Below, piece by piece: positions 17,009 to 26,409 of a stretch of DNA of 64,000 nt. Origin of the DNA: Chryseolinea lacunae (GTDB lineage Bacteria > Bacteroidota > Bacteroidia > Cytophagales > Cyclobacteriaceae); contig NZ_JAERRB010000003.1 of the NCBI RefSeq assembly GCF_016735595.1, positions 49,303 to 113,302 of the forward strand, in the 5' to 3' direction. Position 1 is the first letter of the stretch. Every line of letters starts with the position of its first letter. The position numbers and the translations under genes are program-made. Under the pieces are notes generated by a model. That model did not search any database. It saw only the letters and a list, made by a program, of their open reading frames with translations, and was not told where the DNA came from.

Positions 17009-18609
17009 GCCTGCGCATCACATCCCTCACCCTGCTGCTGACGGTCGTGCTCTCGACAACCGCGGGGAAGATGGCGCTTGCCCAGCAAACCATTTTCGGT
17101 CTCTTCCGAAACGACGTGAGCCTTGGCGACAAGTACTATAAGGAAAAGAATTTTCAAGGCGCCCTGAAGCTCTACCTCAGCGCAGCACGAAAAGACAGCG
17201 ACATTCAACTGCGCGTGGCGCGATGCTATTATGCGTTGAAAGAATACGACAAGGCTGTGTACTACTACAACAACTATCTGAAAGTGAAACGCTCGCTGCC
17301 CTGGAGCGACACGTTCTTCTATGCCGAGGTGCAGGCCGCAAGCGGCAACTACAAAACGGCCATTGACTATTATCAGAAACATCTGATCAACAAGCCCGAC
17401 GACGAACTGGTTATCCGCAAAGTGTGGCGCCTCAGCAACATTCAATATCTCTACGAAGATTCCATTCACTATGCGGTGCGTCCCATTTCGGTGAACACCG
17501 AATATGGAGAGCTGTGTGCCGTGTATTTCAAAAACGAAATCGTGTTCATGTCAAACCGGAAGGAACCTGAGCTGGTAGAAACCGTGAACGCCGCCATCAA
17601 CGCACCGTTCTACAAGATCTATTCTTCGCGCGTGCTGGCGGGCCAGAGTGCCAACGGCGGACATCAGTATAGCAAGGCCTCGCAATTCAGCAAAGAGTTT
17701 GTGTCGCGCTTCAACGCCGGGCCCGTCATTTTTTACGATCACGACCAGAAGATGGCGTTTGTGTCTACCGCGCACGAAGCGGGCAACGGAGGAAAGCGGA
17801 GCCTTCAATTATACTTTGCCGAATGGAAGGAGGGCGAATGGAAAGTAACGGAACCCTTCCCCTACAACAGCCGCTATCACTCCATCAGCGATCCCGCCAT
17901 TAGCGACGATGGCAAGCTCTTGTTTTTTTCTTCCGACATGGGCGGCGGGTTCGGAGGCCGCGATCTCTACCGATCAACACTTGAAGACGGCAAATGGACA
18001 CAGCCCGTAAACCTCGGCGAAACAGTGAACACACCCTACGACGAATCGTTCCCCTTCCTCCATCAAAACCGTACGCTCTATTTTTCGAGCAACGGGCACG
18101 CTGGTTTAGGAGGGCTCGACATATTTCAATCCGCCATCAAAACCGACGGCTATAGCGAACCCCAAAACGCGGGCTACCCCATCAACACCAGCTTCGACGA
18201 CTTTGGCATGGTGGTGGATTCGCTCGACATGCACGGCTACTTTTCGTCGAACCGAAAAAGTGGTGGCTACAACGACGACATCTATGAATTCGACATGGAC
18301 CTGCAAAGCTACCCCGTCACCATCGAAGGCGTTGTTAAAATCAAGGAGCACGCCTGGAGCGATTCGTCGTCGGTAACGGCCATGCCGCACGTGCGCATAT
18401 ATTTGGTAGACAACCTGCGCAATACGGTGGTCCACCAAAGCGTTGCCAACAGCAAGGGCGCATTCTCGCTGGTGGTTCCTTACTACAGCGAATATGTGAT
18501 CCGCGTGGTAGACGACAACAACAAGGAAAACGTTGTTGTGCTTGAAATACCCAAACACCAGAAACAATTGGGTACACATGAAATTGTATTTGTAAAAGAC
18601 ACCTTCTAG
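17005..18609 (+). CDS. TPR and PD40 repeat protein, PorE/SprE-like
   Basis: The protein has 534 residues and starts with a signal peptide (ending KMALAQQ). Residues 35-140 form TPR helices (GDKYYKEKNFQGALKLYL); residues 150-430 hold beta-propeller PD40 repeats (LLFFSSDMGGGFGGRDLYRS, LYFSSNGHAGLGGLDIF, HGYFSSNRKSGGYNDDIYEF), and the end is a beta-sandwich. PorE-like relatives usually carry a C-terminal OmpA domain that grips peptidoglycan; here it is absent. It overlaps the PorP/SprF stop by four bases (ATGA). It probably anchors or assists the HYR protein and its SprF partner at the cell surface. Confidence 0.85.
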   Translation: MSLRITSLTLLLTVVLSTTAGKMALAQQTIFGLFRNDVSLGDKYYKEKNFQGALKLYLSAARKDSDIQLRVARCYYALKEYDKAVYYYNNYLKVKRSLPWSDTFFYAEVQAASGNYKTAIDYYQKHLINKPDDELVIRKVWRLSNIQYLYEDSIHYAVRPISVNTEYGELCAVYFKNEIVFMSNRKEPELVETVNAAINAPFYKIYSSRVLAGQSANGGHQYSKASQFSKEFVSRFNAGPVIFYDHDQKMAFVSTAHEAGNGGKRSLQLYFAEWKEGEWKVTEPFPYNSRYHSISDPAISDDGKLLFFSSDMGGGFGGRDLYRSTLEDGKWTQPVNLGETVNTPYDESFPFLHQNRTLYFSSNGHAGLGGLDIFQSAIKTDGYSEPQNAGYPINTSFDDFGMVVDSLDMHGYFSSNRKSGGYNDDIYEFDMDLQSYPVTIEGVVKIKEHAWSDSSSVTAMPHVRIYLVDNLRNTVVHQSVANSKGAFSLVVPYYSEYVIRVVDDNNKENVVVLEIPKHQKQLGTHEIVFVKDTF

Positions 18610-18611
18610 TC

Positions 18612-20753
18612 ATGACAATCCGGTGCATTATGAAGCGACCTCTGAAACACAAAACGAACCATCACAACGCCAATCGTCCGGCAAAGAACTTTCGCCGCTG
18701 CGCAACATTGCTCGCGGTGCTGCTGCTTTCCGTCACAGCATCAACAGCACAACTGCGGCAATTGGTGCAGGTGAAAACATTCGACGAAAAACTTCAGCCA
18801 CTAAAGAATGTTGAAGTATCTATCAACAACAAAGAATTTATCTCCACCGGCAACAAAGGCGTGGTGTTTACCGAGCTAACGGAAAGCGACCTGCCGGTGA
18901 AAACCATAAAAATCAAAAACGAACAGTTTGAAGCGTCGGCCTGGAACTATAGCAAGAGCATCCTGGAGATTGTGATACGCAAGAAAAACTACCAGGTGGC
19001 CATCGTCACGTTTAAAGATCAGAACAACGTTCCGCTGGGCAATCTTCCGGTAACGTTCAAAGGAAAAAAAACAACGCAGGTTTCCACCAATGCCGAGGGC
19101 AAGATCGAAATTCCGCTGGCGCTCGACGAGAAACTAAATTCAGCAGATCAGTTCACCGCCAAGGGCTATGATGTTATCAGCTTTCAGGGCGGCGACAAAG
19201 AAGGCGTGGTCACGGCAACCCTCGTAAAACCCGTGGTCACACCCACAACAGATCCCGTTGTTGCATCCACTGCTACCAAACCCACAACCCCTCAGAATGC
19301 TGTCACCAGCAAAGACTATTTCAAAGACTTCGACATCTCGAAGCTGGACTCCATTCAATCGCTGACGGTTTTCTATGCCATTTTTAAAAATCTTTCCATA
19401 AAAACCATGGATGCCGAAACCAAGGCACGGCTCGACGCCAAGTTCAAACAACTGGTGGCCCAATTGCAGGATTCGGTTCGCATGGACAGAGACGCATTCG
19501 TCGGCCGGATCTCTGACTCGTCGTTTGTGAGCGAAGACATCAAAAACCTTTTGAAACAAGCCACCATCGAAAACCAAAGTCTGAAAACACAGCGAACTGA
19601 TTTTGATGAACGAATCCGAATCATCGACCGCAAACTTTCAAAAGGCATCATGAACCTTGACGAAAACACAAGGGCCATGCTCTTCTCGGATCTGATGGCT
19701 TTGGAACAACTGTTGAATGAAAACGAAAGCCGCTTCTATAAAAACCTGAGCGACTATCGGCAAATCATCAATGGTCTGAAAGAAAAGTATTTCGATTTCC
19801 GGAAGCTCGAAACCAAACTCTCCGAAAGTGAGGCCCGCCGTTTGGAAGAACAGCGCACATTCCGCCGGCAACTCATCGGCATCTCTGTGGTGGTGGTGGC
19901 CTTTGCCATCCTCATTGTGTTGCTCATCACCTTCAGCACGCGCTTGCGCAAACAAAAGAAAGAGCTGATCGTGGCCAACGCCGAAGTGAAACGCATCAAC
20001 GAAAACCTCGAACTCATCGTGCAGGACCGCACGCGTTCGCTGGCCGAATCGAACCGCGAGCTCGACACATTCCTCTATCGCGCCTCTCACGATTTGCGTT
20101 CACCCGTGTGTTCCATCATCGGCCTGTGCAACATCGCCATCCACCTTTCTAACGGCGAACCAAAAGAATTGGTAGAGCGCGTGGTCAACACCACAGAGGG
20201 CATGGACAAGCTGCTGAAAAAACTCAGCATCATCAGTGAGATCAATCAGCCCACGGGCTATTCCTCCATCACACTAACCGACATTGTTGAAGACGTTCAA
20301 TACAAATTCAGAAACCTGATTGCCGAAAAGCATGTACAGTTTCTGGTGGACTGCCCGGCCGACATCGTTTTTCAATCCTATCCGAACCTGATTGAGGTGG
20401 TGATTACCAACCTCGTTGAAAACGCACTCATCTTCAGCCTCATGCGCGACGGCCAGCAGGCACGCGTAGAATTTAAAGCCGCTGTGAAAGACGACCAACT
20501 GGAATTCATGGTGCGCGACAACGGCATCGGGCTGGACGATATGATCAGGCCGCGTCTGTTCGACATGTTCTTTAAAGGTCATCCCGACTCAAAGGGCAAC
20601 GGGCTGGGTCTTTACATTGTTCAAAAATCTGTGCAGGCACTGGAAGGCAGCATCGTGGTGAAATCGGAACGCGATGTGTTTACGGAATTCGTGGTTCGTC
20701 TTCCGCTGAAGACTGTGCCGGTAAGCGAAAAATGGAAAGCAGAGGTGGCTTAG
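18612..20753 (+). CDS. Sensor histidine kinase of the surface-protein operon
   Basis: The protein has 713 residues. A secretion or anchor segment lies near 30-46, then a periplasmic region with two Ig-like modules and long helices (to about 415), a membrane helix at 418-440, a coiled coil, and a HisKA domain with the phosphorylated histidine in ASHDLRSP (about H493). The ATPase part has the N box (NLVENAL), DNGIGLDD and GNGLGLYIV. It starts two bases after the PD40 gene stop and is the last gene of the HYR operon, so it may sense the state of the exported surface protein. No response regulator is in the operon; the next one, on the other strand, belongs to another kinase. An alternative start is 18630. 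Confidence 0.9.
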   Translation: MTIRCIMKRPLKHKTNHHNANRPAKNFRRCATLLAVLLLSVTASTAQLRQLVQVKTFDEKLQPLKNVEVSINNKEFISTGNKGVVFTELTESDLPVKTIKIKNEQFEASAWNYSKSILEIVIRKKNYQVAIVTFKDQNNVPLGNLPVTFKGKKTTQVSTNAEGKIEIPLALDEKLNSADQFTAKGYDVISFQGGDKEGVVTATLVKPVVTPTTDPVVASTATKPTTPQNAVTSKDYFKDFDISKLDSIQSLTVFYAIFKNLSIKTMDAETKARLDAKFKQLVAQLQDSVRMDRDAFVGRISDSSFVSEDIKNLLKQATIENQSLKTQRTDFDERIRIIDRKLSKGIMNLDENTRAMLFSDLMALEQLLNENESRFYKNLSDYRQIINGLKEKYFDFRKLETKLSESEARRLEEQRTFRRQLIGISVVVVAFAILIVLLITFSTRLRKQKKELIVANAEVKRINENLELIVQDRTRSLAESNRELDTFLYRASHDLRSPVCSIIGLCNIAIHLSNGEPKELVERVVNTTEGMDKLLKKLSIISEINQPTGYSSITLTDIVEDVQYKFRNLIAEKHVQFLVDCPADIVFQSYPNLIEVVITNLVENALIFSLMRDGQQARVEFKAAVKDDQLEFMVRDNGIGLDDMIRPRLFDMFFKGHPDSKGNGLGLYIVQKSVQALEGSIVVKSERDVFTEFVVRLPLKTVPVSEKWKAEVA

Positions 20754-20756
20754 TGG

Positions 20757-21404
20757 CTACAACAACCGAAGCTCCGTAGCGATCTTAATCAGGCCCACAA
20801 CATTTTTTGCCCCAAACTTCTGCATCAGGTTTCTACGATGGGTTTCTATGGTGAAGGGACTCACCATGAGCTCTTCAGAAATTTCGGTGCTCGTTTTTTC
20901 ATCGGCAATCATACGCAACACTTGCTTCTCGCGCTTGGTGAGCGGCGGGATCGGCTTAAGCTGGTTGGCCGACGGCTTTGCTATGATTTGTTTGATCTGA
21001 TCGCTAAAGGAAATTTGTCCCTGCAACGCCTCGGTGATGCACTGAATGATCTCAGCTGCCGTGGCGTTCTTTAACAAGTATCCACTCGCCCCCTGCGAAA
21101 GCAATTGCAGCACAAGACTTCGGTCGCTGTGGTTGCTGAATCCGAGCACCACCGTGCCGGGCGACAATCGTTTTATTTCCGCACACAGCTCCACACCGTT
21201 GGCATCGGGCAGCGTGATGTCGAGCAGCACCACATCAAGGGTTTGCTTGTTGCTGGCCAGGTATCGCAAAAATCCGGCGCCGGTGTGGTGCTCCACTATT
21301 TCCTGAACCGGCAAATCGCGGCTCAATATTTTTCGAAGGCCTTCAATAACGATCGGGTGATCCTCAACAATGGCGATAACGATGGGGCGACTATGCGGTG
21401 ACAT
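20757..21404 (-). CDS. NarL/FixJ-type response regulator
   Basis: The 215-residue protein has an N-terminal receiver domain (8-125) with the acidic pocket ED and phospho-acceptor D62 (VVLLDITLPD), and a C-terminal LuxR-type HTH (about 150-212; LTKREKQVLRMIADEKTSTEISEELMVS). It overlaps the stop of the kinase at 21391-23397 by 14 bases, so the two form a translationally coupled two-component system. The signal is unknown. Confidence 0.93.
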   Translation of the reverse strand: MSPHSRPIVIAIVEDHPIVIEGLRKILSRDLPVQEIVEHHTGAGFLRYLASNKQTLDVVLLDITLPDANGVELCAEIKRLSPGTVVLGFSNHSDRSLVLQLLSQGASGYLLKNATAAEIIQCITEALQGQISFSDQIKQIIAKPSANQLKPIPPLTKREKQVLRMIADEKTSTEISEELMVSPFTIETHRRNLMQKFGAKNVVGLIKIATELRLL

Positions 21405-23397
21405 CGAACTCTATATTAATGGTGGTGCCTTCTTCTGCCGACGAGGCTATCTCTATTTTTCCGTTCAGGTATTCCACGCGCTTCCGCACGTTGGTCAACC
21501 CAATGCCGTTTCCCTGTGGCATGTCGCGCACGTCGAATCCTTTTCCGTTGTCTTCCAACGTAATAAAAAACATGTTCTCGTTTTGACTGCATTGCACCAA
21601 AATCTCCGACGCCTCTGCATGACGCAACGCATTTGTCAACAATTCCTGCACGATGCGATACACATTCACCTGCGTGTCTTGCGGAATGGTGGTGTTTATT
21701 CCAAACGCCTGAAACTCCACCGGTGTGGTGTCGGAACTCACGGAGTCACACATGTCTTTCAGCGCAGGTTCAAGACCAAGTTGCAGCAATGCCTCGGGCA
21801 TCATGTTGCGCGCAATACGCCGCAGCTCGTTTGATGACACATCCAGCTGATCGATCACCCTCAACAGATCGTGATCGATGGCCGAGTTGATGCTGACAAG
21901 TTGCGACAAACTTATTTTCACACCAGCCAGCCGGCTGCCCAAACCGTCGTGAAGGTCTATGGCCAGTCGCTTGCGTTCCTTTTCTTCGCCCTGCATCAAG
22001 GCCCTCGTCACTTGAATCTGTTGCTTTTGTTCGGCCTCCTTTAGTTGTTGCTGATAGTGCATTTCCTTTTGCGCCGACAGCTTTTTGCTGTTTCGATAGA
22101 GCACAAAGGCAAACACGAACGTTACCGACAGAAACAAACTAAACGCGCCCAGCAGACCGTTGGCAAGTTTTGTGTTGCGCGACTCCAGCTCCGTTTTTTC
22201 CTTCTCGGCATGAAGCACGGCAATTTTTTTCTGACTCTCTGCGTCTTTGTATTTCTTCTCCAGCTCCACAATGTCGTTCTGAAATTCGCTTGCATACAAA
22301 CTGTCGCTCAGGTCAATATATTTCTCTGCCCAGCGAAACGCCTCACGGGTGTCGCCCAGGTTAGCGTAGGTTGTGTACATCTCCTGGTAATAGATGCGTT
22401 TGTCGGTGGTGAACACCAGCGGGCTCTTCAGCAAATCGCTGAGCACGGCCGCGGCCTTGCGATAGTCTTTTTGGTGCGACAGGGTTTTATATTTCACAAA
22501 CAGAAGCCTGTTCAACGAACGCTCTGCACCCAACGCTTTGGCCATGGCAATGCCGGCGTCAAAACTTCGGTTGGCCAGTGCATAATTTCCCCGCTTGTCG
22601 AAGTAGGACCCTTCGGCAAAATAGTAGATCAGATACAGGTTGGAAGTTGGATGCGGTTCCAGAAAATGAGCTGCTTTGTCGAGGTCGATTTTTGCCGAGT
22701 CATATTCCTGGAGAAACAAATAGTTTTCGCCGGCAATGATGTAGGTCTCCACCCGCTCCACAACATTCACGGGATTGTCCGTTGGTGCCTTCTCGAGGGC
22801 AGCGATGGATTGTTTCAGATAAGAAGCCGCCTTCTCGCGTTGGTTGGCGTTCATAAAAACAATGGCGATAGACTTGTGTGTCTTTGCCAGCACCATGGCG
22901 TCGCCGGAGCGCAGCGCAAAAGTTGCAGCTTTGTTTGTGAACGCATCCATGGCCTCCGCTTCGCTGCCTTTAATTTGCTGAAGGGTGCCAAGGCTGTTCC
23001 ACAACATCGCCCGCAGCTTGTCGGCCTCGGGTTGCGAAAAAGGTGTCAACAAAGAATCTGCGCGACGCAAGTCCTTTTCAAGGGCCACCATGTCGTTGGC
23101 TTTGTATTCGATCATGGTTTTATAATACGCGGTAGCGGCATTCAGAAAAGCCGAACCCTTGCCTAGTTCTGTCGCCTGTAGCAGATATTTTTGAGCCTGG
23201 CCCACGGCATTGGCGCGTTTGTAGTGAAGCGCAATTTTCAGATAGCCATAGGCACGCGCGCTATCGCTGGCGGACTCAGCTTCTTTTTTCAAGCGCTGCA
23301 CATAAGTAGAGTCTTCGCCCAGCGAATAGATTACCTGGGCCGTGGCACAAACACTCAGCATCACCCCCAGCATGGCCACACACAGTTTACGCATCAT
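21391..23397 (-). CDS. TPR-containing sensor histidine kinase, NarX/DesK type
   Basis: The start MMRKLCVAMLGVML gives a 668-residue protein with a clear signal peptide ending CATAQ. Upstream in-frame ATGs would extend it into the promoter of the divergent lipoprotein gene. Residues 30-380 are TPR repeats in the periplasm, a membrane helix follows at about 410-430, then a coiled coil, a HisKA_3 domain with DLHDGLGSRLAG (about H483), and an ATPase domain ending GNGIGLTNVRKRVEYL. The pairing with the NarL-type regulator is shown by a 14-base overlap. Periplasmic TPR kinases of this type are common in Bacteroidota; their ligands are mostly unknown. Confidence 0.9.
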   Translation of the reverse strand: MMRKLCVAMLGVMLSVCATAQVIYSLGEDSTYVQRLKKEAESASDSARAYGYLKIALHYKRANAVGQAQKYLLQATELGKGSAFLNAATAYYKTMIEYKANDMVALEKDLRRADSLLTPFSQPEADKLRAMLWNSLGTLQQIKGSEAEAMDAFTNKAATFALRSGDAMVLAKTHKSIAIVFMNANQREKAASYLKQSIAALEKAPTDNPVNVVERVETYIIAGENYLFLQEYDSAKIDLDKAAHFLEPHPTSNLYLIYYFAEGSYFDKRGNYALANRSFDAGIAMAKALGAERSLNRLLFVKYKTLSHQKDYRKAAAVLSDLLKSPLVFTTDKRIYYQEMYTTYANLGDTREAFRWAEKYIDLSDSLYASEFQNDIVELEKKYKDAESQKKIAVLHAEKEKTELESRNTKLANGLLGAFSLFLSVTFVFAFVLYRNSKKLSAQKEMHYQQQLKEAEQKQQIQVTRALMQGEEKERKRLAIDLHDGLGSRLAGVKISLSQLVSINSAIDHDLLRVIDQLDVSSNELRRIARNMMPEALLQLGLEPALKDMCDSVSSDTTPVEFQAFGINTTIPQDTQVNVYRIVQELLTNALRHAEASEILVQCSQNENMFFITLEDNGKGFDVRDMPQGNGIGLTNVRKRVEYLNGKIEIASSAEEGTTINIEFDVTA

Positions 23398-23539
23398 AGA
23401 GTAGAGAAGTCGAATCAACAAAGACCCGGTGATAAGAAGCAAAATTTTACGCATAAAACTAAAAACACCAGGACAAAACTCAGGCATCCGCTCAGAATCT
23501 AATGGAAAACCAGTAGAAAAAAACCATCGGTTCACGTTA

Positions 23540-23570
23540 TTGACGGCCGTTTTGAGGGGGGATACTTTTG
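23540..23570 (+). promoter_or_regulatory. Bacteroidota consensus promoter
   Basis: TACTTTTG (23563-23570) matches TAnnTTTG exactly, and TTG (23540-23542) lies 20 bases upstream. The lipoprotein ATG is 23 bases downstream. It is one of the clearest promoters in the window. Confidence 0.75.
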
Positions 23571-23593
23571 CATACAAACTAAAAATAATCCCT

Positions 23594-24076
23594 ATGAAAC
23601 GTGCAGCATCGATAGTCTTCCTCAGTCTTTTGTCTACGCTATTTTTCACATGCAGCAGCAACAACGATGACCCTACGCCAATAGCCGACGCAACCCTTGG
23701 CACCTTTGCCGGCAACATCCAGGTGTCGGACGATCCGCACACAAAAGTGGGCTATGTCTACAACGCAAAAGTGACCGTGATACGCTCCGGTTCCACCGGC
23801 ACCGTGAAGATTGTGGGCGATGCAGGATTTAGCCGCGAATACACCGGCACACTCACCACGCAAGTAGCCGGCATGTACGACATCGCCATCAGCAAACAAA
23901 CCAAGCCCCAGGAAAAAGTAGCCGGCGAACACGTTCTGATCATGAACAATAAACTCACCATCACCCTCGACGTTGCCAACGACGCCGTGACCGTGCGCGA
24001 AAATCCCACTGCCACACAAACCATCCAGATCACCGGCAAGTTGCAGATGATTGGAACGGACATGTTGCTGGAGTAG
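23594..24076 (+). CDS. Small lipoprotein, unknown function
   Basis: The 160-residue product starts MKRAASIVFLSLLSTLFFTC, a lipoprotein signal with cysteine at about 20, followed by an acidic linker SSNNDDPTP, a typical surface-lipoprotein export signal. The remainder is beta-rich (GTFAGNIQVSDD, VTVIRSGSTGTVKIVG), like a small calycin or beta-sandwich. It has its own consensus promoter and a strong terminator at 24111. In-frame codons upstream of 23594 lie in the promoter and are not translated. No partner gene is evident. Confidence 0.75.
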   Translation: MKRAASIVFLSLLSTLFFTCSSNNDDPTPIADATLGTFAGNIQVSDDPHTKVGYVYNAKVTVIRSGSTGTVKIVGDAGFSREYTGTLTTQVAGMYDIAISKQTKPQEKVAGEHVLIMNNKLTITLDVANDAVTVRENPTATQTIQITGKLQMIGTDMLLE

Positions 24077-24110
24077 CACCGCGTATCGTCACAATTTCCA
24101 GAAACAAAAA

Positions 24111-24138
24111 AAGAGGTTGCAGCGTGCTGCAACCTCTT
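24111..24138. terminator. Bidirectional rho-independent terminator
   Basis: AAGAGGTTGCAG-CGTG-CTGCAACCTCTT is a perfect 12-pair hairpin between convergent genes. An A-tract precedes it, which gives a T-tract on the minus strand. Confidence 0.8.
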
Positions 24139-24159
24139 CTCTTATACCGCTTTTTTTGA

Positions 24160-24660
24160 TCATGCATGACGATCCCAGAATGGCGGCGGCTCAATGCCGA
24201 GGCCGCGCAGGTAAACATAGCCCTGGCCGCGGTGGTGAATTTCGTTGTCGAAGAAATACATGATCAGCCAATATACTTTGCCTTCCCACTGGCCAAAGGC
24301 TTTATCGGTTTCCTGAAAACGTTCGGGTGTGATTTGCGGCCAATAGGAGTTGATCTGCTCCGTCACACTGTCCCACAAATCGAGCAATTCCTTTTTGGTG
24401 GTGGCTTTAAATTTTTTCTCCGACTCGGCATACGGAATCCATTCGCCCGTCGCCAGGCCTTTCACGCCCTCGCCGCCCATGCCAATCATCTCCAACACCA
24501 ACGCCGAAAACGGACGCATGCCGCCAATGGAATAGGTAAACAGTTTATCGTCCGGAAACACTTCAATCAACCGGCGGGTGAGGCCGCGATGACCTTGCCA
24601 GTGGGCCAGAAAAGTTTCAGGTGACATGAAGGTTGCTTGTGTTTTTTCGGTGGTTCCCAT
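24160..24660 (-). CDS. DinB-family protein
   Basis: The 166-residue protein fits the DinB four-helix bundle. The metal ligands are visible as H20 or H24 in the first helix (LAHWQGHRGL) and the pair in FFDNEIHHRGQ near 140; the ending PPPFWDRH is common in Bacteroidota members. DinB proteins are metal-dependent and often thiol transferases or damage-inducible factors, but the substrate of this subgroup is unknown. It stands alone, with a bidirectional terminator behind it. Confidence 0.8.
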   Translation of the reverse strand: MGTTEKTQATFMSPETFLAHWQGHRGLTRRLIEVFPDDKLFTYSIGGMRPFSALVLEMIGMGGEGVKGLATGEWIPYAESEKKFKATTKKELLDLWDSVTEQINSYWPQITPERFQETDKAFGQWEGKVYWLIMYFFDNEIHHRGQGYVYLRGLGIEPPPFWDRHA

Positions 24661-24773
24661 GGGTATTTGAGTTTTTGTTTTAATTATAGAACAAAGAAAC
24701 TTCCCCGGGGTGACAGCCCTATGTCAGCATGAAAAATAAAATCGAGATTCTTTTCATATTTCTTTCAGTTCCG

Positions 24774-24974
24774 TCATTTTCTAAAGAGCCGCTTGGCCCA
24801 ATGCCCCTTCCACAGCCACAAACCCGACAACACAATCACCGGCAAAAACACCCACCGCACCATCCACGTGGCCTGTTCTATTTCGGCCACCGGGCCATAC
24901 ACATAGCCAACAATGGGAATGCTGAGCACAAGGTGCACCCAGCGAATGACGATTCGTTCCGTTGCCGCTTTCAT
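24774..24974 (-). CDS. Small two-helix membrane protein
   Basis: The 66-residue product (start MKAATERIVIRWVHLVL) has two membrane helices and ends in a basic tail (KGHWAKRLFRK). Its start overlaps the stop of the 157-residue membrane protein by four bases (ATGA), so it is translated with it. It is not recognised beyond resembling small membrane proteins annotated as hypothetical in Bacteroidota. Confidence 0.6.
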   Translation of the reverse strand: MKAATERIVIRWVHLVLSIPIVGYVYGPVAEIEQATWMVRWVFLPVIVLSGLWLWKGHWAKRLFRK

Positions 24975-25444
24975 TGGCTCACCACACGAGTCGACGATCT
25001 TGAAATGGCCACCATCAGCAGCACCACGCTGGCCAAGCCCATCATGGGGCGATGCCACGACAGGGCTATCCACCGCGACGTTTGTCGCGCAAATTCCTGC
25101 ACGTCGGCAATGTCTTCAAAAGCGAAGAGCTGTTTTGCGAAGAAGATGCTCACGATAGAAATGTAGAGATACGAAATCGAAACCATGAGCACCAGCCGCT
25201 TCCGGTTCGGATCTTTCCAGTTGAAAATCAGCGACAGAATCAATGTGATCAAAATCAGGGCATGCAGGGGAATCCAGAATCGCGTGGGCTGGCCCTGATT
25301 GCTGTTGATAACATTGTGAAGCGCATCGGGCGAGCTCAGCATGGCCGGGATGGCAAACATGTGTTCATAGAGACCTGTGCCGTTTCCAATGGCAAGAAAC
25401 AACGCACAGGCAATCAACAAGGGTGTTGCAAGTTTTGCTTTCAT
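24971..25444 (-). CDS. Membrane protein, unknown, in the winged-helix regulon
   Basis: The start MKAKLATPLLIACALFL gives 157 residues with four membrane helices (about 5-22, 55-75, 83-103 and 130-148). It is not assigned to a known transporter. Directly upstream lies a perfect inverted repeat, TTTGGTTTG-N5-CAAACCAAA, that is also found upstream of the operon encoding a winged-helix regulator, so it is probably controlled by that protein. Confidence 0.65.
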   Translation of the reverse strand: MKAKLATPLLIACALFLAIGNGTGLYEHMFAIPAMLSSPDALHNVINSNQGQPTRFWIPLHALILITLILSLIFNWKDPNRKRLVLMVSISYLYISIVSIFFAKQLFAFEDIADVQEFARQTSRWIALSWHRPMMGLASVVLLMVAISRSSTRVVSQ

Positions 25445-25469
25445 AGTTATTCTGTTTTTTGTTTGATGT

Positions 25470-25492
25470 TTTGGTTTGTGTCGCAAACCAAA
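25470..25492. promoter_or_regulatory. Operator 2 of the winged-helix regulon
   Basis: TTTGGTTTG-TGTCG-CAAACCAAA is a perfect 9-bp inverted repeat with a 5-bp spacer, located between the winged-helix gene stop and the ATG of the next membrane protein. The same site, with two changes in one half, occurs at 26410-26432. Confidence 0.7.
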
Positions 25493-25505
25493 TGGTTAAA
25501 AAAAT

Positions 25506-25793
25506 TTAGAGATGCAAATAATCCTTTATAGCCTCCACATAGTTCTCGAACGCCTTGCGCCCTTTGGGAGTGAGTTTACAAAGCGTTTGGGGGTAGTTGC
25601 CTTTCACGGTCTTTTCGATATCAACATATCCTTCGTCGTTGAGGCGTTTCAGTTGATGGCTCATGTTGCCCTGTGTGGTTTTGGTCACTTCCATCAGGTA
25701 GCTAAAATCTGCCTGCTTCAGTTTCACCAGCACCGACACAATGGCCAAACGCACCGGCGTGTTCAGCACCGGGTCAAGTTCGTGAAATGTCAT
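25506..25793 (-). CDS. Winged-helix transcriptional regulator
   Basis: The 95-residue protein is a single winged helix: PVRLAIVSVLVKLKQADFSYLMEVTKTTQGNMSHQLKRLNDEGYVDIEK is the helix-turn-helix, and KTVKGNYPQTLCKLTPKGRKAF the wing. It resembles the ArsR/MarR-like group that sits next to small membrane proteins in Bacteroidota. Its start overlaps the stop of the 192-residue membrane protein by four bases. Two copies of one palindrome flank the gene pair and are likely its binding sites, so it probably represses itself and the downstream membrane genes. No ligand pocket or metal site is obvious. Confidence 0.88.
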   Translation of the reverse strand: MTFHELDPVLNTPVRLAIVSVLVKLKQADFSYLMEVTKTTQGNMSHQLKRLNDEGYVDIEKTVKGNYPQTLCKLTPKGRKAFENYVEAIKDYLHL

Positions 25794-26368
25794 AGCCGGG
25801 GTTTAGCATGTTTAAGCAGATAGCCCGGCACCAGATAGCCCGCCACAATGGCGATGCCATGCACCAGCGCTTTGTCCACATCGGGCACCAGGGCGCACAC
25901 CACCGAGGCCAGCAGAAAAATGGCGCCGCCAACCTGCACGGGCCTGAAGCGCATCACCAGCCCCGTGGCCAACGTGCCAATGCCCGCAACGATGAGGGTA
26001 TACGTGAACGGCGGTATGTTTTGAAAAACGCTGACCAGCACCACACACACAAACCCAATGCCCAGCACAAGCCAAAGCTTCTTGATGAAATAGTTGAGGT
26101 AGGTTTCGGGCACCGTGCGCTGCATGCGTTTATAATAGAACAGGGTGGTGACCACACCGATGACGCCCGCTGCCGGAAGGGGATAGAAAAAATGATCGGC
26201 GCCGCTAACAACTTCCACAGCATAGCGCAACAGACTGGCACCGGCAATGAGCCATCCCCAAAGCATGAACACAAAACTGTGGTGATTGATGTTGTCCGTG
26301 GTTTTGTTGATCACGTCGCGGATGAGCGCCAGGCTGTCCTGCGGGGTTAGTGTTTGTTCCTGTTCCAT
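25790..26368 (-). CDS. Six-helix membrane protein co-transcribed with the regulator
   Basis: The 192-residue protein starts with a soluble helix (TPQDSLALIRDVINKTTDNIN) and then has six membrane helices with short loops. It is not recognised as a transporter. The gene overlaps the winged-helix regulator by four bases and carries the same operator upstream, so regulator and membrane protein form one unit, perhaps with the membrane protein controlling the regulator's activity. That role is an inference from arrangement only. Confidence 0.7.
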   Translation of the reverse strand: MEQEQTLTPQDSLALIRDVINKTTDNINHHSFVFMLWGWLIAGASLLRYAVEVVSGADHFFYPLPAAGVIGVVTTLFYYKRMQRTVPETYLNYFIKKLWLVLGIGFVCVVLVSVFQNIPPFTYTLIVAGIGTLATGLVMRFRPVQVGGAIFLLASVVCALVPDVDKALVHGIAIVAGYLVPGYLLKHAKPRL

Positions 26369-26409
26369 GGTTTCACAGCATTTAGTTTGAATATACGGAT
26401 TAAAATAAA

